Notes under the pieces: generated by a model | What the model was told of the DNA's origin: nothing | The model's database searches: none | The model's input: only the letters and a program-made list of their open reading frames with translations | Source: Roseburia inulinivorans DSM 16841 | GTDB lineage: Bacteria; Bacillota; Clostridia; Lachnospirales; Lachnospiraceae | Reading direction: 5' to 3' | Length of the DNA stretch: 42,143 bases | Assembly: GCF_000174195.1 (NCBI RefSeq) | Contig: NZ_ACFY01000110.1 | Location: forward strand, 1 to 42,143 | Made by a program: the position numbers and the translations under genes | In this document: one piece after another, positions 33,428 to 42,143 of the stretch | Layout: every line of letters begins with the position of its first letter | How positions within the stretch are numbered: the stretch's first letter is position 1

Positions 33428-34333
33428 TTACTCTGTCAATGCATGCTTTATAATTCCGATCCCGATCGGATATGGTCCTGTGTGCACTCCAATGGTTGCA
33501 CCGATCTGGTAAATACCGATCTCATCAATTCCAAGACGTTCTTTGATCAGGTCCTTTAACATCTCCCGAAATTCCAGAGCTTCATTATGATCATATCCAT
33601 AACCGATGCAGAAACTGTACTCTCCCGGTTTCGCATTGACTTCGTCTAAATATTCCCTTGTCATATCCACGACTTTTTTCATGGATTTGAGACGATTTCT
33701 TGTAATGCCGGAATTAAAGATCTCACCTTCTTTTAACGTGATCAGAGGTTTGATTTTTAATGCGCTGGCTGCAATCCCGGCTAATTTTCCAATCCTTCCG
33801 CCATGTTTTAAATAGTCAATACTTCCGATCGTGAAAAAAATTCTTCCTGTCTCACGGATCGGCAGTAACGCATCTACAATCTGCTGATACTCTAAGCCCA
33901 TATCGCGCAGTCTGCATGCCTCTAATACATATAATCCCTGCAGCACAGTATTGACTGTAGAATCAATGACCGTGATCTGTGCATCCGGGTATTCCTCTAA
34001 TATCATATCTTTTGCTGTTGTCGCAGACTGCAGGGAACCACTGAATTTTCTGGTGATACAGATACAGATGACCGGCAGTTGCTCCTTCGCATGTTTTTCA
34101 AACACCTCATAATAATCATGCACGGATGGCATGGATGTCTTTGGGAAAACAGTCGGGTGATCCACCATTTCCTGATAGAATTCCCTGACACCGACTTCTA
34201 CCATTTCCTTCTGATACGTTTCACTGTCAAAGGACACGTAAAATGGAACAACCTCAATATCTTTTTCCTTTGTGAGTTCCTGTGAGAGATCCAAGGAACC
34301 ATCACTGATGATCTGTACTTTTTTCTGCATCAT
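33428..34333 (-). CDS. DegV family protein (second copy)
   Basis: 301 aa. IISDGSLDLSQEL at the N-terminus, TSMPSVHDYYEVFEKH, then ITRKFSGSLQSA and SIDYLKHGGRIG, followed by IKPLITLKEGEI. Likely fatty-acid carrier for fatty acid kinase. Differs clearly from the copy at 9795. Two adjacent ATGs (34333, 34330); the second is better spaced from GAGG. Confidence 0.9.
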   Translation of the reverse strand: MMQKKVQIISDGSLDLSQELTKEKDIEVVPFYVSFDSETYQKEMVEVGVREFYQEMVDHPTVFPKTSMPSVHDYYEVFEKHAKEQLPVICICITRKFSGSLQSATTAKDMILEEYPDAQITVIDSTVNTVLQGLYVLEACRLRDMGLEYQQIVDALLPIRETGRIFFTIGSIDYLKHGGRIGKLAGIAASALKIKPLITLKEGEIFNSGITRNRLKSMKKVVDMTREYLDEVNAKPGEYSFCIGYGYDHNEALEFREMLKDLIKERLGIDEIGIYQIGATIGVHTGPYPIGIGIIKHALTE

Positions 34334-34503
34334 AAATACCTCGTTTATTTACTACTGTCATCTGCAAAATAGCTTTATGACTTCTTATTCTTAAATATAC
34401 GTTTTCCAACGTAGTTTTTAATACTACATTTCAAAACATTTTTATTATATCACAGGGTATTTAAGTTGTACATTACTTTTGCTATAATTTTCGAAAAATT
34501 TTA

Positions 34504-35002
34504 TTATCTACAGCTTGTACTGATGGATTCAATTGCTACTGCTCCGCCGCGCACTACCTCAATCATCTTAAATTTCGATTTTTAACAGTGCGATCAGCTC
34601 GTTATTTCTATGAGCAGTCAGTTTGCATTCCAGCAGGACACTGTCATTTCCGATATCTGCCACCTGCACATTAAACACCTGTGCGATCTGGAATACTTCT
34701 TCTTTTTCCGCAGCATTCACACGGAGAACCTTTGCGAACAGAATCTCTTTCATATGAATCGGTACATCTGTCAGATCAATGACTTTGATTACTTCAACCA
34801 TACGGTTCAGCTGCTTTTTGATCTGTTCAAATGTTATGTCATCACTGGTAACGCAGATGGTCATACGGGAAACCGTCTCGTCCTCTGTCGTGCCAACTGT
34901 CAGACTCTGCAAATTGTATGATTTCCCGGAAAAAAGACCGGAAACCTTTGCCAGAACACCAACCTGATTTTCTACATATAGTGCAATCCATCTGTCTTTC
35001 AT
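34504..35002 (-). CDS. ilvN: Acetolactate synthase regulatory subunit, C-terminus frameshifted
   Basis: Small subunit that binds valine and activates IlvB. ACT domain at the N-terminus (WIALYVENQVGVLAKVSGLFSG, then NLQSLTVG). Start chosen at 35002 (AGAGGAAAA upstream). The open frame stops early at 34568 after LLKIEI. One fewer A in the A5 run (plus-strand T 34579-34583) restores the usual ending MIEVVRGGAVAIESIS to a stop at 34504, about 165 aa. It follows ilvB by 33 bases. Confidence 0.85.
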
Positions 35003-35035
35003 GATATTTTCCTCTCTCACCATATCTGTATCCGC

Positions 35036-36757
35036 CTATTTCAAAATCATCTCGCTCATCGGATTTCCGCCCTTTACCATCGGAAGCACGATCTCATCCG
35101 AAGAGATCAGAAATTCAATGACTGTCGGTGCATCTTTGTAAGTTCTCGCTTTATCCAAAGCTGCCTGAATGTCTTCTTCCCGCTCTACACGGATGCCATG
35201 CGCACCATAGCTTTCTGCAAGTGCAACAAAATCCGGTGTATATGGAGGGCATGCTTCATTTGGTCCCTTGCAGTTTGCCGGACAGCTTCTTCTCTTTCTT
35301 AAGCATACTGCGGAATAGCGTTTGCCATAAAAAAGCTGCTGCATCTGGCGGACCATGCCAAGATACTGGTTATTGAGCAGGCAGATGATAACCGGTGTCC
35401 CCTGCACGATCGCTGTTGCCATCTCCTGAATATTCATCTGGAAACCGCCATCACCGGTGACACAGACTACTTCCGTATTCCTGTTTCCAATCTTTGCACC
35501 GATCGCCGCTGGAAAACCGAATCCCATTGTTCCAAGCCCGCCGGAAGTGATCATCTGGCGTTTTTCGTCAATATCCAGATACTGCGTTGCCCACATCTGG
35601 TTCTGTCCTACATCCGTGACAAAAACCGCCTCGTCAAACGTATGATTGATGTGTTCCATGATCATCTGTGGTGTCATGCCGCGGTCTCTGCGCATCTCAA
35701 GTGGATTCTTTTCATCCCATGCCTTAATTCTCTCCTGCCATGCAGCCGTATCCTTTGGTTCTGCCCATTCCAGCAATTTTTCCAGGGCAAGTTTTGCATC
35801 CGATACGATTGGAACGTCTACCACAACATTTCTGGAAATGGAAGCAGTGTCCACGTCAATATGTACAATTTTTGCTTTTGGTGCAAATTCATTCAGATCT
35901 CCGGTAATACGGTCGTTAAATCTTGTTCCGATGGAAAATAAAACATCACACTCACTGACTGCTTTATTGCTTGCATATTTTCCATGCATCCCCGTATTTC
36001 CGATATAAAGCGGATGCGTTGTGGCAATCGCGCCCTTTCCCATAATGGTCGTCACGACTGGAACGTTCATTTTATCTGCAAATTCTTTCAACAGCTCATT
36101 TGCTTTTGCAATATTGACACCGCCGCCAGCCAGGATCAATGGTTTCTTTGCTGACTTTAACAGTTTGTATGCTTTTTTCAACTGCCCGATATGCACGCTC
36201 TCATTCGGTTTGTATCCACGGATCTGCACGCTGTCCGGATATTCTGCCGGTCCGCTCGCCGTCTGGATATCCTTTGGAAGATCAATTAAGACCGGTCCCG
36301 GTTTTCCTGTGCTTGCAATGTGAAAGGCCATCTTAATGATCTTTCCTAAATCCTTGCGGTCTCTGACCGTCACGCCATACTTTGTGATACTTCTTGTCAT
36401 TCCGACAATGTCAACTTCCTGAAAAGCATCGTTTCCGATCAGGCTTAACGGCACCTGTCCGGTAAAACAGACAAGCGGAATGTTGTCATAATGTGCATCT
36501 GCAAGTCCTGTCATGATGTTCGTTGCACCGGGACCGCTGGTCACCAGACAGACACCCACTTTTCCTGTCGATTTTGCATATCCCTCTGCCTCATGTAAAA
36601 GTCCCTGCTCATGTCTTGGTAAGACAATTTCAATCTCATCCTGTTTATATAATTCATCAAAAAGATCCGTCACCGTTCCACCCGGATAACCGAAAATCGT
36701 ATCGACACCCTCTTCCTGTAATGCCTTGACAAATAATTTTCTACCTGTAATATCCAT
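35036..36757 (-). CDS. ilvB: Acetolactate synthase catalytic subunit
   Basis: 573 aa, cytosolic, joins two pyruvates (or pyruvate and 2-oxobutyrate) as the first step of branched-chain amino acid synthesis; uses thiamine diphosphate and FAD. Catalytic Glu in RHEQGLLHEAEG, FAD domain, thiamine motif GDGGFQMN...NN. Unusual: between FYGKR and YTPDF is a Cys-rich insert (residues 480-504) with Cys485, 492, 496 and 503 absent from the classical enzyme. No leader peptide or T-box in the 93 bases upstream. Confidence 0.95.
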   Translation of the reverse strand: MDITGRKLFVKALQEEGVDTIFGYPGGTVTDLFDELYKQDEIEIVLPRHEQGLLHEAEGYAKSTGKVGVCLVTSGPGATNIMTGLADAHYDNIPLVCFTGQVPLSLIGNDAFQEVDIVGMTRSITKYGVTVRDRKDLGKIIKMAFHIASTGKPGPVLIDLPKDIQTASGPAEYPDSVQIRGYKPNESVHIGQLKKAYKLLKSAKKPLILAGGGVNIAKANELLKEFADKMNVPVVTTIMGKGAIATTHPLYIGNTGMHGKYASNKAVSECDVLFSIGTRFNDRITGDLNEFAPKAKIVHIDVDTASISRNVVVDVPIVSDAKLALEKLLEWAEPKDTAAWQERIKAWDEKNPLEMRRDRGMTPQMIMEHINHTFDEAVFVTDVGQNQMWATQYLDIDEKRQMITSGGLGTMGFGFPAAIGAKIGNRNTEVVCVTGDGGFQMNIQEMATAIVQGTPVIICLLNNQYLGMVRQMQQLFYGKRYSAVCLRKRRSCPANCKGPNEACPPYTPDFVALAESYGAHGIRVEREEDIQAALDKARTYKDAPTVIEFLISSDEIVLPMVKGGNPMSEMILK

Positions 36758-36850
36758 CTTTCTGTCTTACCCTTTCCATTTATACTTCAAAATAATCTGT
36801 ACTTTCATAAAATGATACTTTCTGCTGAATATGTATCTTTTTTCCTCTGA

Positions 36851-37804
36851 CTAACCGATATACCCTAATGTTTTGAGTAAAAAAATCCATCCGGTCAACG
36901 TAAACGCCGCCATCAATGTCGTTGTTACAATAACGCTCGCCGTCAGCACTTCATCATTGTTCATGCTCTTTGCCATGATATAACAGCTCGGCGTGGTCGG
37001 GGATGCCAGCATAATCAGAATTGCGATCATCTTTTCCCCGGAAAATCCCATCCAGGCAGCAACCGGCAGAAAAACAAGTGGCTGAAGCACCAGTTTGATC
37101 GTAGAAGCCGCCATGGTCGGTGCGATCTTTGCCAGCGCTTTTCTTCCCTCAAATCCTGCTCCGATGGTGATCAGTGCCAAAGGGGTTGCCATCTGCGCCA
37201 CGTTGCTGACCGTCTTATTTACCAGCGTCGGGAACTGGATCCCAAGCAGTCCCACGATCAGTCCTGCCAGGATACTTAAAATGATCGGATTCTTACATAT
37301 ATTGATTCCCGCCTGCCGGATCTTTGCTTTCTTGTCAATCCCTGTGCTGTCATTTGCCTCAAATGTCAGCACGATCACAGAAAAAATATTATAGAGCGGC
37401 ACTGCACTGACGATCATCAGCGGTCCCATTGCAGAGGAACCGTAGATATTCTGGATAAAAGCCAGCCCCATAACCGCCGCACTTCCGCGGAAAGACGACT
37501 GTACAAATGCCCCGCGGATCGTTTTGTCCCGCACCAGAAGCTTTGCTGTACCCCATACCACCCAGAAACAGATGGTACTCACGATTGCACAGAAAAGTAC
37601 ATATTTAATATCAAATACTGCTTTAATATCAACGCCCGCAATGTCCTTAAATAGCATAAACGGAAGTGTGACCTTGAAATTGAACTTATTTGCCACTGTG
37701 ACAAAGTTATCATTCAGCATTCCGATCTGCTTTAAAATGTATCCGATCACCATGACCAGAAAAATCGGCATTGTCACGTTGATACTGTATATAAAATTTT
37801 CCAT
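36851..37804 (-). CDS. AEC family transporter (malate/auxin carrier type)
   Basis: 317 aa with about ten membrane helices in two inverted halves. Conserved stretches: MVIGYILKQIGMLND and SVNVTMP-like start, FRGSAAVMGLAFI, ATPLALITIGAGFEG, and MLASPTTPSCYIMAKSMN. Probably moves an organic acid such as malate; substrate not readable. A terminator lies upstream at 37848. Confidence 0.9.
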   Translation of the reverse strand: MENFIYSINVTMPIFLVMVIGYILKQIGMLNDNFVTVANKFNFKVTLPFMLFKDIAGVDIKAVFDIKYVLFCAIVSTICFWVVWGTAKLLVRDKTIRGAFVQSSFRGSAAVMGLAFIQNIYGSSAMGPLMIVSAVPLYNIFSVIVLTFEANDSTGIDKKAKIRQAGINICKNPIILSILAGLIVGLLGIQFPTLVNKTVSNVAQMATPLALITIGAGFEGRKALAKIAPTMAASTIKLVLQPLVFLPVAAWMGFSGEKMIAILIMLASPTTPSCYIMAKSMNNDEVLTASVIVTTTLMAAFTLTGWIFLLKTLGYIG

Positions 37805-37847
37805 TTTTTCTTTTTCCTATCCGGAAACTCCTCGTTCAAGTAAAGGT

Positions 37848-37877
37848 AAAACCCAGCAGTCTCTCTGTCTGGGTTTT
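37848..37877 (-). terminator. Terminator after folA
   Basis: AAAACCCAG and CTGGGTTTT form a 9-bp stem followed by T; ends the thyA-folA unit. Confidence 0.8.
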
Positions 37878-37937
37878 AGCAATTATAAATCAATTTTCAT
37901 CTTTTTGGTATGATATATTTTAACAACTTTATTGATA

Positions 37938-38429
37938 TTATTTAATTCTCTCGTATTTATAAAAATAATATTCCAGATCAAAATACGTCTGTTCCTCACT
38001 GTCCTGCGTGATTTTCCACTCCGGCATCTCATCGAGATTCGGGAAATAGGCATCTGCCTCAAATGCATAGTCGATCTTTGTGATATGCGCCACATCACAG
38101 TCATCGAGAAGCTGTTTATAAATGGTCTCTCCACCGATCACATAAATATCCTCACTTGGATATTTCTTTAACTCTTCCCGCAATTCTTCCATCGAATGAA
38201 CGATAATGGCATCTCCCGCCTTAAAATTTTTATCATGCGTCAGCACGATGTTCACTCTTTTTTTGAGAGGCTGTCCGTTTGGAAAACTCTCCAACGTTTT
38301 TCTTCCCATGACGACCACTTTCCCGGTTGTCGTCTCACGGAAAAACTTCATGTCTGCCGGAATACTCACCAGCAGTTTATTCTTACATCCGATTGCCCAG
38401 TTTTTATCTACAGCTGCGATTAAATTCAT
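37938..38429 (-). CDS. folA: Dihydrofolate reductase
   Basis: 163 aa. Reduces dihydrofolate with NADPH. Active-site stretch AIGCKNKLLVSIPADMKFF; here the usual acidic residue is Asp26 (PADMKFF). GKVVVMGRKTLESF and YVIGGETIYKQL are the NADPH-binding blocks. GGAGGAAAT precedes the ATG. Downstream of thyA by 90 bases, as usual for this pair. Confidence 0.95.
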   Translation of the reverse strand: MNLIAAVDKNWAIGCKNKLLVSIPADMKFFRETTTGKVVVMGRKTLESFPNGQPLKKRVNIVLTHDKNFKAGDAIIVHSMEELREELKKYPSEDIYVIGGETIYKQLLDDCDVAHITKIDYAFEADAYFPNLDEMPEWKITQDSEEQTYFDLEYYFYKYERIK

Positions 38430-38519
38430 ATTTCCTCCAACTTTTCACTCTGTATCACTTGTCAGTGCCGTGTTATTTTATCCTGTCTTTTATCCTCTCA
38501 TAAAATATTCCAGTCAGGC

Positions 38520-39366
38520 TTATACTGCGATCGGAATATTTTTGATCTGCGGTCCCGTCACATAATCCTCAATGGTAATATCTTTTGTCGTAAACTGATA
38601 AAAATCTTTGATTTCCGGGTTTAATGTGAATTTTGGCGCCGGATGCTTCTCTCCCGATCAGTTCCTTAATGATCGGGATATGACGGTCATAAATATGAGC
38701 ATCCGCAATCACATGTACCAGCTCGCCGACCTGCATATCACACACCTGTGCAAGCATATGCATTAATACCGCATACTGACACACATTCCAGTTATTTGCC
38801 GCTAACACATCCTGGGAACGCTGATTCAGGATAGCATTCAGAGTCAGCTTTTCGTCTCCTTCCTTGTGTGTCACGTTAAATGTCATACTGTAGGCACACG
38901 GATATAAATTCATTTCATGAAGATCCTGGTGCACGTAAATATTTGTCATAATGCGGCGGCTGAACGGATTATGTTTCAGATCATAAATCACGCGGTCAAC
39001 CTGATCCATCATGCCTTCTTTATACTGATGTTTTACTCCTAACTGGTATCCATATGCTTTTCCGATGGAACCATCTTCGTCTGCCCATTCATCCCATACG
39101 GTACTGTTCAAATCATGGATGTTATTTGATTTTCTCTGCCAGATCCAAAGCATCTCTTCCGTACATGTTTTGATGGCAGTTTTTCTTAATGTAATTGCCG
39201 GAAACTCTTTTGAGAGATCGTAACGGTTGACCACACCGAATTTTTTGATCGTGTAGGCACTCGTTCCATCTTCCCAGTGTGGGCGGACTTTCTCGCCCTC
39301 CGTGCTTGTCCCGTTCTCTAAAATATCCTTACACATATCTACAAAAATCTTGTCTGCAAGACTCAT
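38520..39366 (-). CDS. thyA: Thymidylate synthase, C-terminus frameshifted
   Basis: Makes dTMP from dUMP with methylene-tetrahydrofolate. Catalytic Cys in NLYPCAYSMTF, phosphate Arg in PFSRRIM, QRSQDVLAANNWN. The open frame ends at 38569 with an alien tail. The true C-terminus (KFTLNPEIKDFYQFTTKD...NIPIAV) is in another frame ending at 38520, joined if two bases are added (or one lost) at GGCGCC (38635-38640). The C-terminal residues close the active site, so the break, if real, would inactivate the enzyme. About 282 aa after repair. Confidence 0.9.
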
Positions 39367-39580
39367 CTTTTTCTATCCCCATCTTTCTATCATTTTGCAC
39401 ATTTGAAAATCTCATTCTTTCGTACCTTTGCAGTAAAATGCCCATGTACGATCCGAACAGTACTATTCTATCCAATTTTCGTATAAAGTGCAAGAAATAA
39501 CATCCCGACTGTTATTCGAATATTTTATGACTGCGATATATTTTTGTCATAAAGTTCATTTCTGTTTCTACCAAATTTCA

Positions 39581-39609
39581 TTGATTTTTCCAGTAAAATG
39601 CAGTATAGT
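39581..39609 (+). promoter_or_regulatory. Promoter of the small membrane protein gene
   Basis: TTGATT (39581-39586), 17 bases, TATAGT (39604-39609), about 30 bases before the ATG at 39641. Confidence 0.7.
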
Positions 39610-39640
39610 GAAGAAAGTTTAAGAAGTTAGGAGATTGATT

Positions 39641-39880
39641 ATGAGTCAGGCAAAAGTAGACCGTTATAAAGAAGAAAAAAAGAATCGTAAGAAAATTATG
39701 GCAAAGGAAAAGAGAATGCGTATCGCCGGTTATGTTGCTGGCTGCCTTGTCGCTGCCGGTATCATCGGCTGGGCCGGTTACTCCGGATACAGTGCTTATG
39801 AAGCAAGCAAACCTATGGAAACCATTTATGCAAACCTTGATTCCGTTACAGACTATATGAGTTCTTTAAATGCGGAATAA
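39641..39880 (+). CDS. Small single-pass membrane protein, unknown function
   Basis: 79 aa. Highly basic N-terminal 25 residues (KVDRYKEEKKNRKKIMAKEK), one helix (about 28-50, GYVAGCLVAAGIIGWAGYSG), short acidic outer tail ending DYMSSLNAE. AGGAG seven bases before ATG 39641. Type is common in Lachnospiraceae; I know of no role. Confidence 0.75.
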   Translation: MSQAKVDRYKEEKKNRKKIMAKEKRMRIAGYVAGCLVAAGIIGWAGYSGYSAYEASKPMETIYANLDSVTDYMSSLNAE

Positions 39881-39953
39881 AAATTACTGGAACGAGGTAC
39901 GAGTGAACAGTAACGATTAAAATAAATCAATAAAACAGATTAAAAATCGACCA

Positions 39954-40290
39954 TTGACTTTACCAGATCAAAGTGCTATTTTGTTATTCAAACAGAGAAC
40001 AAAATGCAACGAACAGAACAAGGTTATCTGAGCAACCTGTATCACAGAGAGCTGCCGGCTGGTGTAAGGCAGTATACAGCTTCAGGAACTATCCTCTGCG
40101 AGCAGTGCACTGAATTTTCATAGTAAGTGTCACCGGTATTCTACCGTTATTTAGGAGCTTATTGTTGTAGGCATCTGCCCACAAAGATAAGACAGAGAGG
40201 TCGTATTTTACGGCAAACAAAGTGGTAACGCGGAAGCTTAAGCCTTCGTCTTTGAGATATGAATATATCCGGAGATGAAGGCTTTTTTTA
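39954..40290 (+). promoter_or_regulatory. T-box riboswitch leader with terminator
   Basis: The 525-base gap before cstA holds a promoter (TTGACT at 39954, 17 bases, TATTTT at 39977) and a T-box leader. Stem I features are AGAGAGCTGCCGGCTGGTGTAAGGCAG; the T-box is AAGTGGTAACGCGG (40220-40233); the terminator pairs AAGCCTTCGTCTTT with GAGATGAAGGCTT then T7 (40240-40288). The TGGT of the T-box would pair with ACCA, so the sensed tRNA should end ACCA. I could not fix the specifier codon. Confidence 0.88.
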
Positions 40291-40382
40291 TGCCAGCAGA
40301 CTGTGCGCAGGATGTGAATCCCATTGTTTCCACTTTGCACAATGTATTTTGTTCCCAGAAAAAATACATTTTCAGAAAGGAG

Positions 40383-40396
40383 CCGCCTTAAGGCGG
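40383..40396. promoter_or_regulatory. Perfect 14-bp palindrome at the cstA start
   Basis: CCGCCTTAAGGCGG lies between an AAGGAG-like site and the ATG, so it could fold and hold the ribosome site at varied distance. Possible protein site or small hairpin; not identified. Confidence 0.4.
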
Positions 40397-40405
40397 AAAA
40401 AAGTT

Positions 40406-42091
40406 ATGAATGGTTTAGTTATTGTTTTAATCGGTATCGTTGCACTTGGTGCAGGCTACCTCTTCTACGGACGCTGGCTTGCAAAGAAATGGGGAATCGA
40501 CCCAAATGCCAAAACCCCTGCTTACACACATGAGGATGGCGAAGATTATGTTCCCTCCTCCAAATTTACCGTATTCTCACATCAGTTTTCTTCCATCGCA
40601 GGTGCAGGTCCTGTCACAGGTCCGATCCTTGCATCTGTTTTTGGATGGGTTCCGGTATTGCTCTGGCTCATCATCGGCGGACTTTTCTTCGGTGCTGTAC
40701 AGGACTTCGGTGCTTTATATGCATCCGTAAAAAATGAAGGTAAATCCATGGGTATGATTATTGAGAAGTACATCGGTAAAACAGGCCGGAAACTTTTCAT
40801 GTTATTCTGCTGGCTTTTTACTTTATTAGTGATCGCAGCATTTACAGATATGGTTGCCGGAACATTTGTTGGAACCGGAGTTGAAGGTATGACAGATGCA
40901 ACCTCTTACGCCAATTCTGCTGCCGCTTCGATTTCCATGTTATTTATCGTTGTCGCTGTTATCTTCGGTGTAATCCAGAAGCACCTTGGAAGCAGGATGA
41001 ACGAAGTGATAAAAGCAATCGTTGCAATTGTACTTTTAGTCGTTATGTTCATCATCGGTATGAAATTCCCAATCTGCACGACCAAAACTGCATGGATCTA
41101 CATCGTAATGGCTTACCTGTTCTTAGCATCTGTTATGCCAATGTGGCTTTTAATGCAGCCTAGAGATTACATGACAACATTCATGTTACTCGGTATGATC
41201 ATTGGTGCGGTTGTCGGTGTCATTGTTGCACATCCTTCCATGCAGTTAAATGCATTCAGCGGATTCAATGTAGGTGGAAGCAGTTTATTCCCTACTTTAT
41301 TCGTAACGATCGCCTGCGGTGCTGTTTCCGGTTTCCACAGTCTGGTATCTTCCGGAACATCCTCTAAGACGATCAGCAGCGAAAAAGATATGCCTATGGT
41401 CGGTTATGGTGCCATGGTCGTAGAATCCTTACTCGGTATCGTTTCCTTAGTTGTTGTCGGCGCAGTCGCCGTAAACGGAACAAAACCGGATGGAACTCCA
41501 TTCTCCATCTTCTCCTCCGGTGTCGCAGGATTCCTTGAAAAACTTGGTGTCCCTGTTACCGTTGCAACTGTATTTATGACCATGTGTGTATCTGCACTTG
41601 CACTGACATCCCTTGACTCTGTTGCAAGAATCGGACGTATGTCTTTCCAGGAATTGTTCTACGGAGATTCCACCGATCCTGCAGATATGACACCGGTACA
41701 GCGTGTACTGACAAATAAATATTTTGCAACTGTGATCACACTGTTTTTCGGATATTTGCTGACACTCGGCGGATACAGCAACGTTTGGCCGCTGTTTGGC
41801 TCTGCAAACCAGCTGCTTGCAGCACTTGTATTGATCGCCTTAGCGGTTTTCTTAAAAACAACCGGTCGTACCGGATGGACACTTTACATTCCAATGTTTG
41901 TTATGCTGGCAGTTACGTTCACTGCTCTGATTCAGAAAACAATTGCCCTTGTCAGCAACTTCATGAGCGGTAATGCAACACTTCTTGTAGACGGACTTCA
42001 ATTTGTTGTTGCCGTACTTCTTATGGTACTTGGTGTTATGGTTGCATTCAGTTGTCTGAAAAAGCTCTTCGGCAGGAAAGCTGCGGCTTAA
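40406..42091 (+). CDS. cstA: CstA family carbon-starvation / pyruvate-peptide transporter
   Basis: 561 aa, about 15 membrane helices. N-terminal VIVLIGIVALGAGYLFYGRWLAKKWGID; conserved KFTVFSHQFSSIAGAGPVTGP, GSRMNEV, LMQPRDYMTTFMLLG, GAVSGFHSLVSSGTSSKT. Takes up peptides or pyruvate. The T-box leader suggests control by an amino acid's uncharged tRNA, fitting peptide uptake. I chose ATG 40406; the frame is open back into the terminator. Confidence 0.93.
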   Translation: MNGLVIVLIGIVALGAGYLFYGRWLAKKWGIDPNAKTPAYTHEDGEDYVPSSKFTVFSHQFSSIAGAGPVTGPILASVFGWVPVLLWLIIGGLFFGAVQDFGALYASVKNEGKSMGMIIEKYIGKTGRKLFMLFCWLFTLLVIAAFTDMVAGTFVGTGVEGMTDATSYANSAAASISMLFIVVAVIFGVIQKHLGSRMNEVIKAIVAIVLLVVMFIIGMKFPICTTKTAWIYIVMAYLFLASVMPMWLLMQPRDYMTTFMLLGMIIGAVVGVIVAHPSMQLNAFSGFNVGGSSLFPTLFVTIACGAVSGFHSLVSSGTSSKTISSEKDMPMVGYGAMVVESLLGIVSLVVVGAVAVNGTKPDGTPFSIFSSGVAGFLEKLGVPVTVATVFMTMCVSALALTSLDSVARIGRMSFQELFYGDSTDPADMTPVQRVLTNKYFATVITLFFGYLLTLGGYSNVWPLFGSANQLLAALVLIALAVFLKTTGRTGWTLYIPMFVMLAVTFTALIQKTIALVSNFMSGNATLLVDGLQFVVAVLLMVLGVMVAFSCLKKLFGRKAAA

Positions 42092-42143
42092 CCGGAGTTT
42101 CACTAGCGTAGTGTCGCAGATTTTGTGGTGCTTTCTCAGGATG

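Noticed and set aside
39881..39953. Additional small gene before the T-box
   Set aside because: No open frame with a ribosome site; promoter-proximal AT-rich sequence only.
40259..40405. Earlier start for CstA at 40259
   Set aside because: It would translate the T-box terminator region; family N-terminus and spacing favour 40406.

Overview
The window looks like a chromosomal segment of a low-to-moderate GC anaerobic Firmicute of the Lachnospiraceae (Roseburia/Agathobacter type). The grounds are strong AGGAGG ribosome sites, a T-box leader, an ECF S component, an acetolactate synthase with the Cys-rich insert I associate with this family, the DegV/DUF5721/DUF1700/DUF4956 gene set, and fermentation by L-lactate dehydrogenase. 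No rRNA, tRNA, CRISPR array, prophage or complete transposon is visible. Most genes lie on the minus strand.

Layout: 76-2505 encodes a membrane GAF/degenerate-GGDEF/HD-GYP protein. 2669-5898 holds a broken DUF3783 gene, ldh, an Fe-S protein and a divergent, frameshifted Crp/Fnr regulator, the last two separated by a 245-bp imperfect palindrome. 5940-8231 is an O-acylation pair (SGNH hydrolase and MBOAT). 8491-13413 carries folC, a DegV protein with a tandem-repeat leader, a transglutaminase-like lipoprotein and an M18 aminopeptidase. A 350-bp near-perfect hairpin (14105-14454) sits exactly between the stop codons of two convergent genes. 14448-19837 is one operon: VTC-type polyphosphate polymerase domain, DUF4956 membrane protein, secreted beta-helix lipoprotein, response regulator, histidine kinase. 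Next come a nuclease remnant, cspA, a GH3 hexosaminidase, a GH1 beta-glucosidase reading directly into a ManA domain, a phosphoglucomutase, a CPBP protease and a CapA protein. A probable type I toxin with an antisense RNA lies at 28860-29040. It is followed by a PadR/DUF1700/DUF4097 operon, an ECF S component with a pyridoxamine-pyruvate-aminotransferase-like enzyme, a second DegV, ilvBN, an AEC transporter, folA-thyA, a small membrane protein, and a T-box-controlled CstA transporter.

Together the genes describe a fermentative gut-type cell: lactate production, beta-glucoside and hexose-phosphate conversion (GH1, ManA, phosphoglucomutase), branched-chain amino acid synthesis, folate/thymidylate synthesis (folC, folA, thyA), peptide or pyruvate uptake (CstA), and several cell-surface systems.

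A caution that matters for every entry: about eleven reading-frame breaks occur in 42 kb, almost all one-base length changes in runs of 5-8 A on the coding strand. Each is restored by adding or removing one A. Assembly error in homopolymers is the simplest explanation, so genes called pseudogene here may be intact in the organism.

The best candidates for something new are the toxin/antisense pair, the giant hairpin joining two stop codons, the VTC/DUF4956/beta-helix/two-component operon, and the aminotransferase/ECF pair.
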